Shown: positions 14,431-23,210 of the stretch, piece after piece | Position numbering within the stretch: the stretch's first letter is position 1 | Layout: every line of letters begins with the position of its first letter | NCBI GenBank assembly: GCA_964435475.1 | Contig: CAYSZB010000028.1 | Span: 1 to 28,551 of the forward strand | Direction: 5' to 3' | Length of the DNA stretch: 28,551 nt | DNA from: CAYSZB01 sp964435475 | Lineage (GTDB): Bacteria > Chloroflexota > Anaerolineae > Anaerolineales > Anaerolineaceae | Position numbers and translations under genes: made by a program | The notes under the pieces: model-generated | Told to the model about the DNA's origin: nothing | Seen by the model: only the letters and a program-made list of their open reading frames with translations | Databases searched by the model: none

Positions 14431-16887
14431 CTAAATTCTGTAAGCAGTATTTCGCAGGATCACGGTCATGATGCGGTATGCACACTGTTTGACATCCTCA
14501 ACCGGTACTTGACCACCTTTGACTGCCTTATAGATGGCTTTTACCTCTTGGGGCGTGCCTGGCATGACCAGGTCATTGCCCGCACTCTGGCATTTTGAGG
14601 CATCCCCTTTGGTCTTGCCGCATGAAAACCAATCGGTCATCACCATCCCTCGAAAATCCCATTCACTGCGCAGCACCTTGGTCAGGGTATCATGGCAGTT
14701 AGGCGAATAAACATCATTGATCAGGTTGTAACTGGACATCAGCGCCAGGGGTTGCGATTCCTTGACTGCGATCTCAAATCCTTTCAGGTAGATCTCCCGT
14801 AATGCCCGCTCGGACAGGTTACTGGAACTGTGATCGCGGTTATCCTCCTGGTTATTGCAGCAGAAATGCTTGATCGTGGTGCCTTTTCCCTCGATCGATT
14901 GAACTCCTTTGGTCATCGCTGAAGCTATTTTGCCCGAGACCAGCGGATCTTCCGAAAAATACTCAAAATTCCTGCCACACAGCGGGTTGCGATGGATGTT
15001 CATCCCCGGTGCCAGCCAAAGCGTGACGCCAAATTCCTCCATTTCAATGCCGACCGCCCTACCAACCTTTGCAACCAAGTCGGGATTCCAGGTTTGTGCC
15101 AGCAGGGTACCCACCGGCCAGGCTGTCGCATACATACAATGAACCGGACCATCACTTTCTTTACCGATCATCATTTTCAATGATCTCGCAAACAAGCCAA
15201 AGTTGTATTCTGCCGGGATCTCCAGGATCCTGGGTGTGCCTTTCGCAGTTAAAACGAACCTGTTGGCCACGCTCAAACCGGCTGGTCCATCGGAAAGTGC
15301 TATATTGGGAATCCCGTGTGTCTTAAATAGATCATTGGTCGTCGAACCCGCCACGCCCAACACATTCACCAGGCGTCTGCCTCTCACCCCACCTCCAACC
15401 ACCAGCTTGCAGAGCTCTTTATTGGAAAGTTTGTCCACGATCTCTTTAGCTCGCTTGTCGAAGTAAACTGGGGGATGTTGATAATCATGCGTCAAGGTTT
15501 CAAAGGCCGTAGGGTCGATCTTAATGTGCTGAAATTCTGCCAGGTCTTCTATATCTCTTGCTGGGGCAGCCAACTCCAGGAAATCAGCCTTCTTGGGGCA
15601 AATATTGGTGCATTTTTCGGTGATGACCTCTTCTTCCAGGTCCAACACACCAGCTACATCTGAATGACGGGAAGAATTTCCCACCCTGATCACATAAGCA
15701 CCTTTGTCCAGGGTGTATTGCGCCTGGTCTTCATGGTATGTTGCACAAGTGCTCAGGTCAAAAGCCAGGTTGAGGTCCTGGCTGTCACCCGGCAACAGCT
15801 CATTCGTTTTTTGGAATGCCACCAGGCGTTGATACTCTTTTCCATCCGCAAATGGTGCACTGACATAAACTTGCACCACTTCCTTGCCAGGTACATTTCC
15901 ACTGTTCTTGACTTTAATCGACAAATGGACTGATTTTCCATCAATTTCGACCTTTTCGGTCTGTAGGTCAAAGGTTGAATAAGAAAGGCCAAAACCAAAT
16001 GGATAACGTGGTTTGACCTTAAAACTGTCAAAATAGCGGTACCCAACATAGATGCCCTCGGTGTAATCATCGTGTGTCGTATCCCCGTTGTTATGTGAGA
16101 AGGTGGCTGAGTTGGGATAATCGGCATATTCTTTTGCCCAGGTGGTGGTCAGTTTGCCGGATGGGTTGACCAGGCCGGAAAGGATATCGGCAAAGGCATT
16201 TCCTCCCTGCATCCCGCCCTGCACATAGTAAACCAGGCCTTTGATGTTGGGAATTTCATCAGCAAATGACAGGTCCAGCATCCCGCCGGCATTGATCACC
16301 ACGATGACATTTTTATAACTCTGGGCAACCCTTTTAATCCCTTCGTACTCGACATCCGCCAGGTACCAGTCGCCTTTGGTGGCTGAGCGGTCACTCCCCT
16401 CCCCAGCCTGGCGCGCGATCACAAAGATCGCTGTATCTGTTTCTGATGATATATCACCGTTTTCAATGGGAATGCTCACTGGGTAAGTGAATGGCACCCG
16501 TCCCACGATACTGAGCGTTTTCATGGGGCTTAAAACATACTTGACCGCTTCCTCACGTGATTGTCGCCATGCCTTATGCAGATCCTGGTAATGCTTGTCA
16601 AATCGCTCGATCCATGGCTTGGTCAGGATCTCGTAACCAGCGTTTTCAAGCCCTTCTTCAATCGATACACTATGCCTTTCCTGTACCTTGCCGCTACCAG
16701 TGCCGCCTTTGACCGTCCTGCGGGCACCCGCTCCATACAAGGCGATCTTTTTTGTGCTGAGCGGCAGTACGCCCTCGTTGCGCAGCAGGACAAATCCTTC
16801 TGCTGCTGCCTGCCGGGCCAGTGCCATGTGATCTTTCTCCCTTTGTGAGATGGCTGTTCCTGGGTTAGTAAGTATGACCTGTTTCAT
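14431..16887 (-). CDS. GH3 beta-glycosidase with reversed domain order
   Basis: An 818-residue cytoplasmic GH3 enzyme whose halves are swapped. The alpha/beta sandwich domain comes first (EGFVLLRNEGVLPL at about 30-42, GEGSDR at 162-167, which carries the likely acid/base region). An Fn3-like domain follows (PFGFGLSYSTF, then EVVQVYVSAP). The catalytic barrel is last: ALSDGPAGL, PGMNIHRNPLCGRNFEYFSEDP, TTIKHFCCNNQEDNR, and Asp752 as nucleophile in GMVMTDWFSCG. This order is known for a minority of GH3 beta-glucosidases from anaerobic gut and rumen bacteria. The ATG at 16887 has an AGGAAT site upstream. The gene lies 33 nt before the next GH2 gene in the operon. Likely a beta-glucosidase or beta-xylosidase. 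Confidence 0.88.
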   Translation of the reverse strand: MKQVILTNPGTAISQREKDHMALARQAAAEGFVLLRNEGVLPLSTKKIALYGAGARRTVKGGTGSGKVQERHSVSIEEGLENAGYEILTKPWIERFDKHYQDLHKAWRQSREEAVKYVLSPMKTLSIVGRVPFTYPVSIPIENGDISSETDTAIFVIARQAGEGSDRSATKGDWYLADVEYEGIKRVAQSYKNVIVVINAGGMLDLSFADEIPNIKGLVYYVQGGMQGGNAFADILSGLVNPSGKLTTTWAKEYADYPNSATFSHNNGDTTHDDYTEGIYVGYRYFDSFKVKPRYPFGFGLSYSTFDLQTEKVEIDGKSVHLSIKVKNSGNVPGKEVVQVYVSAPFADGKEYQRLVAFQKTNELLPGDSQDLNLAFDLSTCATYHEDQAQYTLDKGAYVIRVGNSSRHSDVAGVLDLEEEVITEKCTNICPKKADFLELAAPARDIEDLAEFQHIKIDPTAFETLTHDYQHPPVYFDKRAKEIVDKLSNKELCKLVVGGGVRGRRLVNVLGVAGSTTNDLFKTHGIPNIALSDGPAGLSVANRFVLTAKGTPRILEIPAEYNFGLFARSLKMMIGKESDGPVHCMYATAWPVGTLLAQTWNPDLVAKVGRAVGIEMEEFGVTLWLAPGMNIHRNPLCGRNFEYFSEDPLVSGKIASAMTKGVQSIEGKGTTIKHFCCNNQEDNRDHSSSNLSERALREIYLKGFEIAVKESQPLALMSSYNLINDVYSPNCHDTLTKVLRSEWDFRGMVMTDWFSCGKTKGDASKCQSAGNDLVMPGTPQEVKAIYKAVKGGQVPVEDVKQCAYRIMTVILRNTAYRI

Positions 16888-16908
16888 TTATTATTCCTCA
16901 TTTCGTGT

Positions 16909-19305
16909 TTATTCAGCTCTCAGCCTTAAGGTGCCTGGAACAAGTCCATCGGAATTGGCCTGAATCAGGATCTCCCCTGGTTGCCCCATACTGCAGATCA
17001 CCGCCATCATGCGTCCCTGCCGGGTTTTATGGGTTGTACCGACATATAATTCTTCAGATTGTGGATCTGCGGATCCGACAGCAAGCAGGTTTCCGGCTCC
17101 GCTTACTTCAAAGTTGATCTCAGGTTCAGCGAATCGCACAACATTTCCCAGCGAATCAACCACTTCCACCGCTACATATACCAGGTCACCATAATTGCTC
17201 TTTATGCCAGCCCGGTCTGCCGTCAAGCGTATTGCCACGGGTTCGCCAACTGTGCATAGACTGGTACGATTGATCGCTTTCCCATCAACGTAACCAACCA
17301 CTTCGATTGTGCCAGGTAGGTAGGTCACCTCAAAGGAGGTTTTATTCTTTTGAGCAGCCCCGGCTGGTTTTCGACCCGCCGAGACGCCATTGATCAACAA
17401 TTCCACCTCATCATCGATGGCATACACATCCACCCGGGTGGGTTTGCCTTCCTGGCCCGGGAAACTCCAGCTATCAATCACCGGGTCCCAACCCCATGGG
17501 CCAAATTGCACTTTTTTACCAAAAAATTGGGGGTCCATGACAGCAATAAAAGGTTCACTCCGCACGCCCCACAGCAGGTCGCGAAAATAGGATTGCGGGC
17601 GTTTGAATCCACAGATATCAATATCTCCAGAGTTTGCCAAATGGATCGGCCAGGGATCGATGAATAAATAAGGGCGCGGGTCATCAACGGTGACCTTTCC
17701 CAGGCCAGATTCACCCAGGTAATCGACTGCAGTCCAGACAAAATCACCGATCACGTAAGGCAGTTGTTCAGTTTTCTTCCAGGAATCATAGGCAATATAC
17801 GGATAGGTTTCTGTGCCAACCATGATCCGCGCTGGGAAGATTTTATGGTCAATCTCATAATGATATTCCAGGTAGTTGTAACCTACCACATCCAATGCGT
17901 CACAAAACGCTGCGGTCCGGTCATTCCAGATATCAAGTCTTGGGTCTTCAAGGACAATCTTTTTGAGGTCCAACATGATCATGGGCGAGACATCCAGGTT
18001 GACATTCATGCCTTTTGGCGCGTTACCCATGAAATCTTCGTATGGGAAGTGCAATGCAGAGGTTATCGGGCGACTGGGGTCCAGCCCATGGACAAAATCT
18101 GCCAGCTTATTTACCCAGGCATATCCATTCGAGAGACCCAGGCGTTCAGGAACCTCATTCCCGATCGACCAGAGGAAGATCGAGGGATGGTTACGATCGC
18201 GTTTGACCATAGATTCGGTGTCCCGATGCCACCAATCCTCAAAATAGAGGTGATAATCGTTCGGGTTCTTGCCAGTGCGCCAGCAGTCAAAGCTCTCATC
18301 GATCACCAGCATGCCCAGGCGGTCACATGCATCGAGCAAGGCAGGGGCTGGCGGGTTGTGGGAACAGCGGATGGCATTGAAACCGCTGGCTTTGAGCAGC
18401 TCAACCTTGCGCTGCTCTGCCCGGTCATAACTGGCAGCTCCCAGTAATCCATGGTCATGATGGACGCATCCCCCTTTGAGCTTCATAGAAACGCCATTCA
18501 AACTGAAACCGTGCTGTGCATCAAATGAAATGGCGCGGATACCAAAAGGGGTTCTTTCGGTGTCCATTGTTACACCGCCTGCTAACACTTCACTGACTAA
18601 TGTATAAAGGTAAGGTTCATCCACTGACCACAATTGTACATTTTTGACCTTTAATGTTTGTTGAATAGTAGTCTTTGTAATGGGATCTTCCACCTGTTGA
18701 ATCACTGTACCAACGGAATCCAGTATCTTTGAGCGCAGCATGGCACCTGCCAGGTTTCCTGCCACTTCAGTGGTCACCTGCACGGTGGAAAAAGTGCTGT
18801 CAACCAGCGGGGTGGTAACAAACACACCCCAGGGTTGGATATGTATGGCTCCGCCAAGGCGCAGCCAGGCATGCCGGTAAATACCTGACCCACTGTACCA
18901 GCGCGAGTTGGGCTGGGCGCTGTTGTTCACCACCACTTGCAGGGTGTTATCCTCACCGTATTTTATATAAGGAGTGAGATCAACCATGAAACTGGTATAC
19001 CCATAGGGATGCAAGGCAACCAGCTGCCGGTTGATGGAAACTTCCGCATTCATATAAATGCCTTCAAACTCAACCTGGATACTTTTCCCTCGCCATTCCT
19101 CTGGAACCTGAAATTTTTTGCGGTATGTTACGATCCCACTCCAGGCATAACCGCCATCCTTTTCGGTCGGATAATCCCGGTTGCGCGGTTTGGTGATCGC
19201 CAGATCATGGGGCAAATTCACGCGCTGCCATTTGGCGATGACCGAGGCAAACATACCTGTCGCTTCGGTAAACTCCCAATCCAGGTCAAATAATTGTTTT
19301 TCCAA
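16909..19305 (-). CDS. GH2 glycosidase, DUF4982-type
   Basis: A 798-residue intracellular GH2 enzyme. It has a sugar-binding domain (LPHDLAI, GYAWSGIVTYRKKF, SGSGIYRHAWL), an immunoglobulin-like domain, and a barrel starting LKGGCVHHDHG at about 277. The acid/base is Glu384 in SIGNEVPER and the nucleophile Glu499 in VGTETYP. After the barrel come a DUF4982-like domain (ELLINGVSAGRKPAG) and a C-terminal immunoglobulin-like domain 5 (AIRLTADRAGIKSNYGDLVYVAVEVVD is split across its first strands). The start is a TTG at 19305, chosen because a good AAGGAG site lies 8-9 nt upstream and no nearer ATG exists. Beta-galactosidase is the commonest activity of this architecture. Confidence 0.85.
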   Translation of the reverse strand: MEKQLFDLDWEFTEATGMFASVIAKWQRVNLPHDLAITKPRNRDYPTEKDGGYAWSGIVTYRKKFQVPEEWRGKSIQVEFEGIYMNAEVSINRQLVALHPYGYTSFMVDLTPYIKYGEDNTLQVVVNNSAQPNSRWYSGSGIYRHAWLRLGGAIHIQPWGVFVTTPLVDSTFSTVQVTTEVAGNLAGAMLRSKILDSVGTVIQQVEDPITKTTIQQTLKVKNVQLWSVDEPYLYTLVSEVLAGGVTMDTERTPFGIRAISFDAQHGFSLNGVSMKLKGGCVHHDHGLLGAASYDRAEQRKVELLKASGFNAIRCSHNPPAPALLDACDRLGMLVIDESFDCWRTGKNPNDYHLYFEDWWHRDTESMVKRDRNHPSIFLWSIGNEVPERLGLSNGYAWVNKLADFVHGLDPSRPITSALHFPYEDFMGNAPKGMNVNLDVSPMIMLDLKKIVLEDPRLDIWNDRTAAFCDALDVVGYNYLEYHYEIDHKIFPARIMVGTETYPYIAYDSWKKTEQLPYVIGDFVWTAVDYLGESGLGKVTVDDPRPYLFIDPWPIHLANSGDIDICGFKRPQSYFRDLLWGVRSEPFIAVMDPQFFGKKVQFGPWGWDPVIDSWSFPGQEGKPTRVDVYAIDDEVELLINGVSAGRKPAGAAQKNKTSFEVTYLPGTIEVVGYVDGKAINRTSLCTVGEPVAIRLTADRAGIKSNYGDLVYVAVEVVDSLGNVVRFAEPEINFEVSGAGNLLAVGSADPQSEELYVGTTHKTRQGRMMAVICSMGQPGEILIQANSDGLVPGTLRLRAE

Positions 19306-19359
19306 TTCTTACACTCCTTGTGCATTCATATCTGTTCAGCAGGATTCAATGATCAACGA

Positions 19360-20364
19360 TCATTTTTCGAAATAGGGGATGCCCTTTAACCTCAAATCGA
19401 TTTCTTCCAATTGTTTTTCACTCAGGGTCTTGGCATACATGTTAATACCGCGCAGAGACAGTCCCAACACCATTTCAAGATCCTTGCTTGTCTCCAACCC
19501 TGGTATGGCCTCCAGGATGATCTCTTTGGCTTGCAGATTAGCCCAACACACTCTCAATGGCACATCAATGCTGAATTCCTGGGCATCGGAGGTGTTCATC
19601 ATCCCCTGGAGTTCCTGGTCCATCGGGAAAGCGCCGAATAGCTTTTCGAGCCATGACAGGCACAATTCCATCCAGGTTGCCATGGCCGGGTTGACCAACT
19701 TGGAAATGCCATTGGAAGTATGGGGTTTGGCAAGCGACAAACCATGCGTGCCATCCTGGAAGATATGCAGTTCAAAAGGAACTTTTGCCAGGTCAAGTGC
19801 TGCAGCAAATTTCAGCGAATTTTCAACCGGCACCAGGCTGTCGTTGGCAGTGGAAAAAATAAAGCTTGGGGGCGTATTTTTATCCACTTGCTTTTCAAGC
19901 GAGGGAACCCCGCTGGTTACATTGCTGCTGGTCCTTTCCAGGATGGCTGGGTAGCCCAGGATAAGAGCATTGGGACGGATCCTGCCCATGGTACCCAGGG
20001 CAGCTGCCAGGTGTCCTCCGGCAGAGAAACCGCACACTGCGATCCGATCCGGGTCAATATACCATTCAACTGCATGGGTGCGCACCAGTTCAAGCGCTTC
20101 TTCTGCATCCCGCAGCGGTTTGGGAAAGGTTGCATTCTCCCTGATCGAGTAGCGCAACACAAAAGCATGATATCCCTGGGAAAGGAACATCATTGCAATC
20201 GGCTCTGCTTCCCGATCGGATAGGATCCGATACCCGCCACCGGGAAAGATCATCACAGCCGGTCGTACTTTGGCATTGGCCATCTCATCCGAAGGGTCCA
20301 GCAGGTAGGTCGATAGCGTTACTTTCTCGTCTGTTTTTAATTGGATAACTTCAGTTTTCATCAT
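19360..20364 (-). CDS. Alpha/beta-hydrolase with extra C-terminal module
   Basis: A 334-residue cytoplasmic esterase. The oxyanion motif PGGGY is at 41-45, the nucleophile Ser114 in GFSAGG, the acid Asp175 in TANDSLVP, and the base His207 in DGTHGL. The catalytic domain ends near residue 245, as in acetyl-xylan-esterase-like proteins. Residues about 263-328 form an added helical module (FSIDVPLRVCWANLQAKEII, then GLSLRGINMYAKTLSE) that resembles the tail of the GH2 enzyme at 12142-14397. The start overlaps the upstream transporter stop (ATGATG). The second ATG, at 20361, is better spaced from GAGGAG, so the true protein may be one residue shorter. Probably a deacylase for imported oligosaccharides. 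Confidence 0.8.
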   Translation of the reverse strand: MMKTEVIQLKTDEKVTLSTYLLDPSDEMANAKVRPAVMIFPGGGYRILSDREAEPIAMMFLSQGYHAFVLRYSIRENATFPKPLRDAEEALELVRTHAVEWYIDPDRIAVCGFSAGGHLAAALGTMGRIRPNALILGYPAILERTSSNVTSGVPSLEKQVDKNTPPSFIFSTANDSLVPVENSLKFAAALDLAKVPFELHIFQDGTHGLSLAKPHTSNGISKLVNPAMATWMELCLSWLEKLFGAFPMDQELQGMMNTSDAQEFSIDVPLRVCWANLQAKEIILEAIPGLETSKDLEMVLGLSLRGINMYAKTLSEKQLEEIDLRLKGIPYFEK

Positions 20365-21830
20365 TTCTCCTCAAGGGTTCCATTCCTGGCACCCGGATCG
20401 GTTCCTGAGTTGTTTTCAACTTCCTGTTCCATTTGGGCGATCTGTGCATACACCTGGTCCCTCTGCGATCGTTTCAATAACGGGTAAAAAACCATCACCA
20501 GCGCAGCAACCAGCGAGAAGAGTGCCGGGATGGCAAAGTTTGCCAAACCCAAGCCATTGAATAGCTTGGCAGGAATGGTGCTGGCATCCTGGAAAAGTGC
20601 CGCATCATAACCCACCCCGATCAGGATGGCACCCACCACGGCAGCTCCCAGGGCTGACTGGATCTTGCTGATGAATTGTCCCAATGCATTGATCATCCCC
20701 TGCATGCTTTTACCCATCTTGAACTTGTTGTAGTCCATGCATTCCATGCTGATCACATTGGTTGGTAGAAAGGCAAACGAATTTGCCAGGAAAAATCCTG
20801 CCAGCAACGGGATCAGCAAACCCTTGCTGGTGATCGGGCCTGCCAGGTTGATCACCCACAGGATAAGCAGGGGGATGGCACTCGCAGTGTATGCCAGGAT
20901 CATCAACACCCCTGGAGAGAATATCCTGATCAAATATTTGGATAAAAAAGTCGCCAGCAGGATTGAAGCGATCATCACTGTGCCGGTCAGTATCGACATT
21001 TTTCCCAGGTTCTCTGCCCCAAAGGCATACTTCAAGTAATACATCAAAGTCGCCTGGACAAGAATGAACACAAATCCGCTAAATAACTGGGAAATGAGCG
21101 AAACCAGCAAGGGTTTGTTAACTTTTAACATGGTCAGGACATCTTTGAAGCGCACCACCTCTTCTTCCACACTGCTGGTACCTTCTTTGACCAGGGAGAT
21201 GCCCAGCAGGGCGATCGCTGCTGCCGGCAGGATGAAGAGGATCACCGCCAGCCCGATATTGGGCGTAATACCATCCGGCCCCAGGGCGATGGCAATGACC
21301 ATGAAAAGCGACAGGAGGGATGAGAAAATGAGGGTCACGATCCTGGGTGCTACCAGCAGTTTGGCCCGCACTTCTGCATCCTTGCTCAGCGATTGGATCA
21401 TCGGGTTGATGGGCATAAAAGTGAAGGCGATATCGAACAGGATGTAAAAGACGTACAACCAGGCTACTTTTAATACATCAGTCAGGCTGGATGGAATATT
21501 GAACAGGGCGATGACCAATATCACCGAAGCGATCGTCCCACCGAGCATGTAGGGCTTGAATTTTCCGATCCTGGTGCGCTTGCTGCGATCCATGACAAAG
21601 CCTAACAGGGGGCTGTTTAGACCATCCCAGATGCGGCCGATCAGCAGCATGATGGTCGCCACCGAGGCTGCCTTACCGGCGACCCCCGTATAGATCCCGG
21701 CATAATCGGTGATATAGAGCATCAGGTAACCGGATATAAAACCGGTGGCGATGACATGCGCCAAGCCCATCACAGACACGCCAAACACGGTCCGCAGGTC
21801 CTGGGGATATTGCTGCCTAGTGCTTGCCAT
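20361..21830 (-). CDS. GPH-family sugar:cation symporter
   Basis: A 489-residue inner-membrane transporter of the glycoside-pentoside-hexuronide family (MelB/XynB type), with about 12 hydrophobic segments. The family signature near the second helix is present: IGRIWDGLNSPLLGFVMDRSKRTRIGKFKPYML at about 65-97 contains the R-x-WDG-x-N-x-P and DR-x5-R-x-G-x-xRP-like elements. The cytoplasmic C-terminus is charged. The ATG at 21830 is chosen over a TTG six bases upstream; neither has a clear ribosome binding site, so translation may be coupled to the GH1 gene ending 22 nt before. Its stop overlaps the start of the esterase gene. It likely imports a glycoside alongside the ABC system implied by the lipoproteins. 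Confidence 0.85.
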   Translation of the reverse strand: MASTRQQYPQDLRTVFGVSVMGLAHVIATGFISGYLMLYITDYAGIYTGVAGKAASVATIMLLIGRIWDGLNSPLLGFVMDRSKRTRIGKFKPYMLGGTIASVILVIALFNIPSSLTDVLKVAWLYVFYILFDIAFTFMPINPMIQSLSKDAEVRAKLLVAPRIVTLIFSSLLSLFMVIAIALGPDGITPNIGLAVILFILPAAAIALLGISLVKEGTSSVEEEVVRFKDVLTMLKVNKPLLVSLISQLFSGFVFILVQATLMYYLKYAFGAENLGKMSILTGTVMIASILLATFLSKYLIRIFSPGVLMILAYTASAIPLLILWVINLAGPITSKGLLIPLLAGFFLANSFAFLPTNVISMECMDYNKFKMGKSMQGMINALGQFISKIQSALGAAVVGAILIGVGYDAALFQDASTIPAKLFNGLGLANFAIPALFSLVAALVMVFYPLLKRSQRDQVYAQIAQMEQEVENNSGTDPGARNGTLEEK

Positions 21831-21852
21831 GATCAAATGCGTCTTGCTGGGT

Positions 21853-23115
21853 TCATTGTGCCATTTTCCCCAGGTAGTACAGGCTTTCTTTGGGCTTACG
21901 GGTCTGGGTAGCCCTATCCACCGCGATCAGACCGAAGGTCATTGAGAAACCTTTATGCCACTCAAAATTATCCAACAGCGTCCAATGCAGGTATCCTTTG
22001 ACCGGGATCCCTTCAGCAATGCAGTCCATGACCCCTGCGGTCGCCTGCTCGATGAAGGCCACCCGCCGGGTATCGTCCGCGGTGCCAATGCCATTCTCGG
22101 TGACGATGATGGGGATGGGCAGCACTTTTGCCACTTTGCGGATCACATTGCCCAGTGCCTGGGGGTAGAACTCATAACCCATTTGGGTTCTTTCCACACC
22201 ATCTGGCACGGGCTGGGCTCCTTTGTCATCGATCAATTTACGGGTGTAATTCTGCACCCCGATAAAATCATCGTTCTTGATATATGGCAGGTAATGCAGG
22301 AGCTCATCGTTCCATTCAGACTCGGCCAACAACTCGCCACCCGGCAGGGGTTGCAAGTCATGCAGGGACAGGGTTATCCCCACCTGGAGGTGCGGGCAGG
22401 CGGCTTTCATCGCATCGCGGGCTGCCTCATGGGCCTGCATGGTAAGAACATCGCCATCTTTTGTGCGCACATCAAGGAAAGTATGGAGGTTACGGGGATC
22501 GGAAATCCCAAACGCCTGCGCGATCTCCAACATTTGGGCCACCCTTTCCTTTGGAGGCTCAAAATTCATCCCTACCTGCAGGTTGATGCCCAGCTGGCGC
22601 ATATAATCCCTGGAAATGGCAGCGATCTGCAAGCCCATATTGGCTTCGTTGATCGTACACACATAGCTCATTAATTCGCCCAACTTGCCAACCACGTACT
22701 CGCAGTATTTCTTGAAACGATCAATCACTTCCGGGCTCTCCCACCCGCCCTGGCTGATCAACCACCTTGGCGAGGAAAAGTGATGCATGGTCACGATGGG
22801 TGTCACCCCACACTCATGACAGCACTCTAATACCTTGCGGTAATGCGCGATCTCCAGCTCATCAAATTTGCCTTGTTCAGGCTCGATACGTGCCCACTCA
22901 ATGGAAAAACGGTAGGCATTTAAACCCGCCTCAGCCAGCAAGCGGATATCCTCTTCGTACCGATGATAGTGATCTACCGCATCGAGTGAGGGTTCCGTAA
23001 ACATGCTGTGGGGCAGATTCTCCATGAGCCAGAAATCACTGTGGATGTTATTGCCTTCCACCTGGTGTGCTGCTGTAGCCGCACCGACTAAAAAGCCTTT
23101 ATCAAACTGTTTCAT
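21853..23115 (-). CDS. GH1 beta-glycosidase
   Basis: A 420-residue cytoplasmic GH1 enzyme. The N-terminal signature FLVGAATAAHQVEG is at 8-21, the acid/base Glu157 in CTINEAN, the nucleophile Glu340 in VTENGIG, and the aglycone and sugar-binding WTLLDNFEW at 378-386. All expected residues of a retaining beta-glucosidase or beta-galactosidase are present. I chose the ATG at 23115 because GAGGAG lies about 9 nt upstream; an open extension to 23169 begins before that site and includes the hairpin at 23147-23174. It is 16 nt shorter than full overlap with the transporter downstream and follows the solute-binding gene after about 90 nt. Confidence 0.93.
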   Translation of the reverse strand: MKQFDKGFLVGAATAAHQVEGNNIHSDFWLMENLPHSMFTEPSLDAVDHYHRYEEDIRLLAEAGLNAYRFSIEWARIEPEQGKFDELEIAHYRKVLECCHECGVTPIVTMHHFSSPRWLISQGGWESPEVIDRFKKYCEYVVGKLGELMSYVCTINEANMGLQIAAISRDYMRQLGINLQVGMNFEPPKERVAQMLEIAQAFGISDPRNLHTFLDVRTKDGDVLTMQAHEAARDAMKAACPHLQVGITLSLHDLQPLPGGELLAESEWNDELLHYLPYIKNDDFIGVQNYTRKLIDDKGAQPVPDGVERTQMGYEFYPQALGNVIRKVAKVLPIPIIVTENGIGTADDTRRVAFIEQATAGVMDCIAEGIPVKGYLHWTLLDNFEWHKGFSMTFGLIAVDRATQTRKPKESLYYLGKMAQ

Positions 23116-23146
23116 CAGATAAATCTCCTCTTTCACCACACGATGA

Positions 23147-23174
23147 GATCGATGCAACACTTGTTGCATCGATC
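23147..23174 (-). promoter_or_regulatory. Long perfect hairpin before the GH1 gene
   Basis: Perfect 13-bp arms gatcgatgcaaca (23147-23159) and tgttgcatcgatc (23162-23174) with a 2-base centre. No T-run follows on the minus strand, so it is not a standard terminator. It lies between the solute-binding gene and the GH1 start and could stabilise the upstream mRNA or serve as an operator. Confidence 0.55.
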
Positions 23175-23190
23175 ATTTTGCTAATTAATG

Positions 23191-23210
23191 ATGATCAGCA
23201 CTCTGATCAT
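23191..23210 (-). promoter_or_regulatory. Hairpin spanning the solute-binding gene stop
   Basis: Perfect 8-bp arms atgatcag (23191-23198) and ctgatcat (23203-23210) with a 4-base loop. The right arm contains the TGA stop of the solute-binding gene (23207-23209). It is the first of two hairpins in the gap to GH1 and probably acts with the second one. Confidence 0.5.

Noticed and set aside
17764..18447. 227-aa plus-strand frame inside the GH2 gene
   Set aside because: It is antisense to the GH2 catalytic barrel containing the acid/base and nucleophile motifs, and has no recognisable domain of its own.
21955..22674. 239-aa plus-strand frame inside the GH1 gene
   Set aside because: Antisense shadow of the GH1 gene, which carries all catalytic motifs in the other direction.
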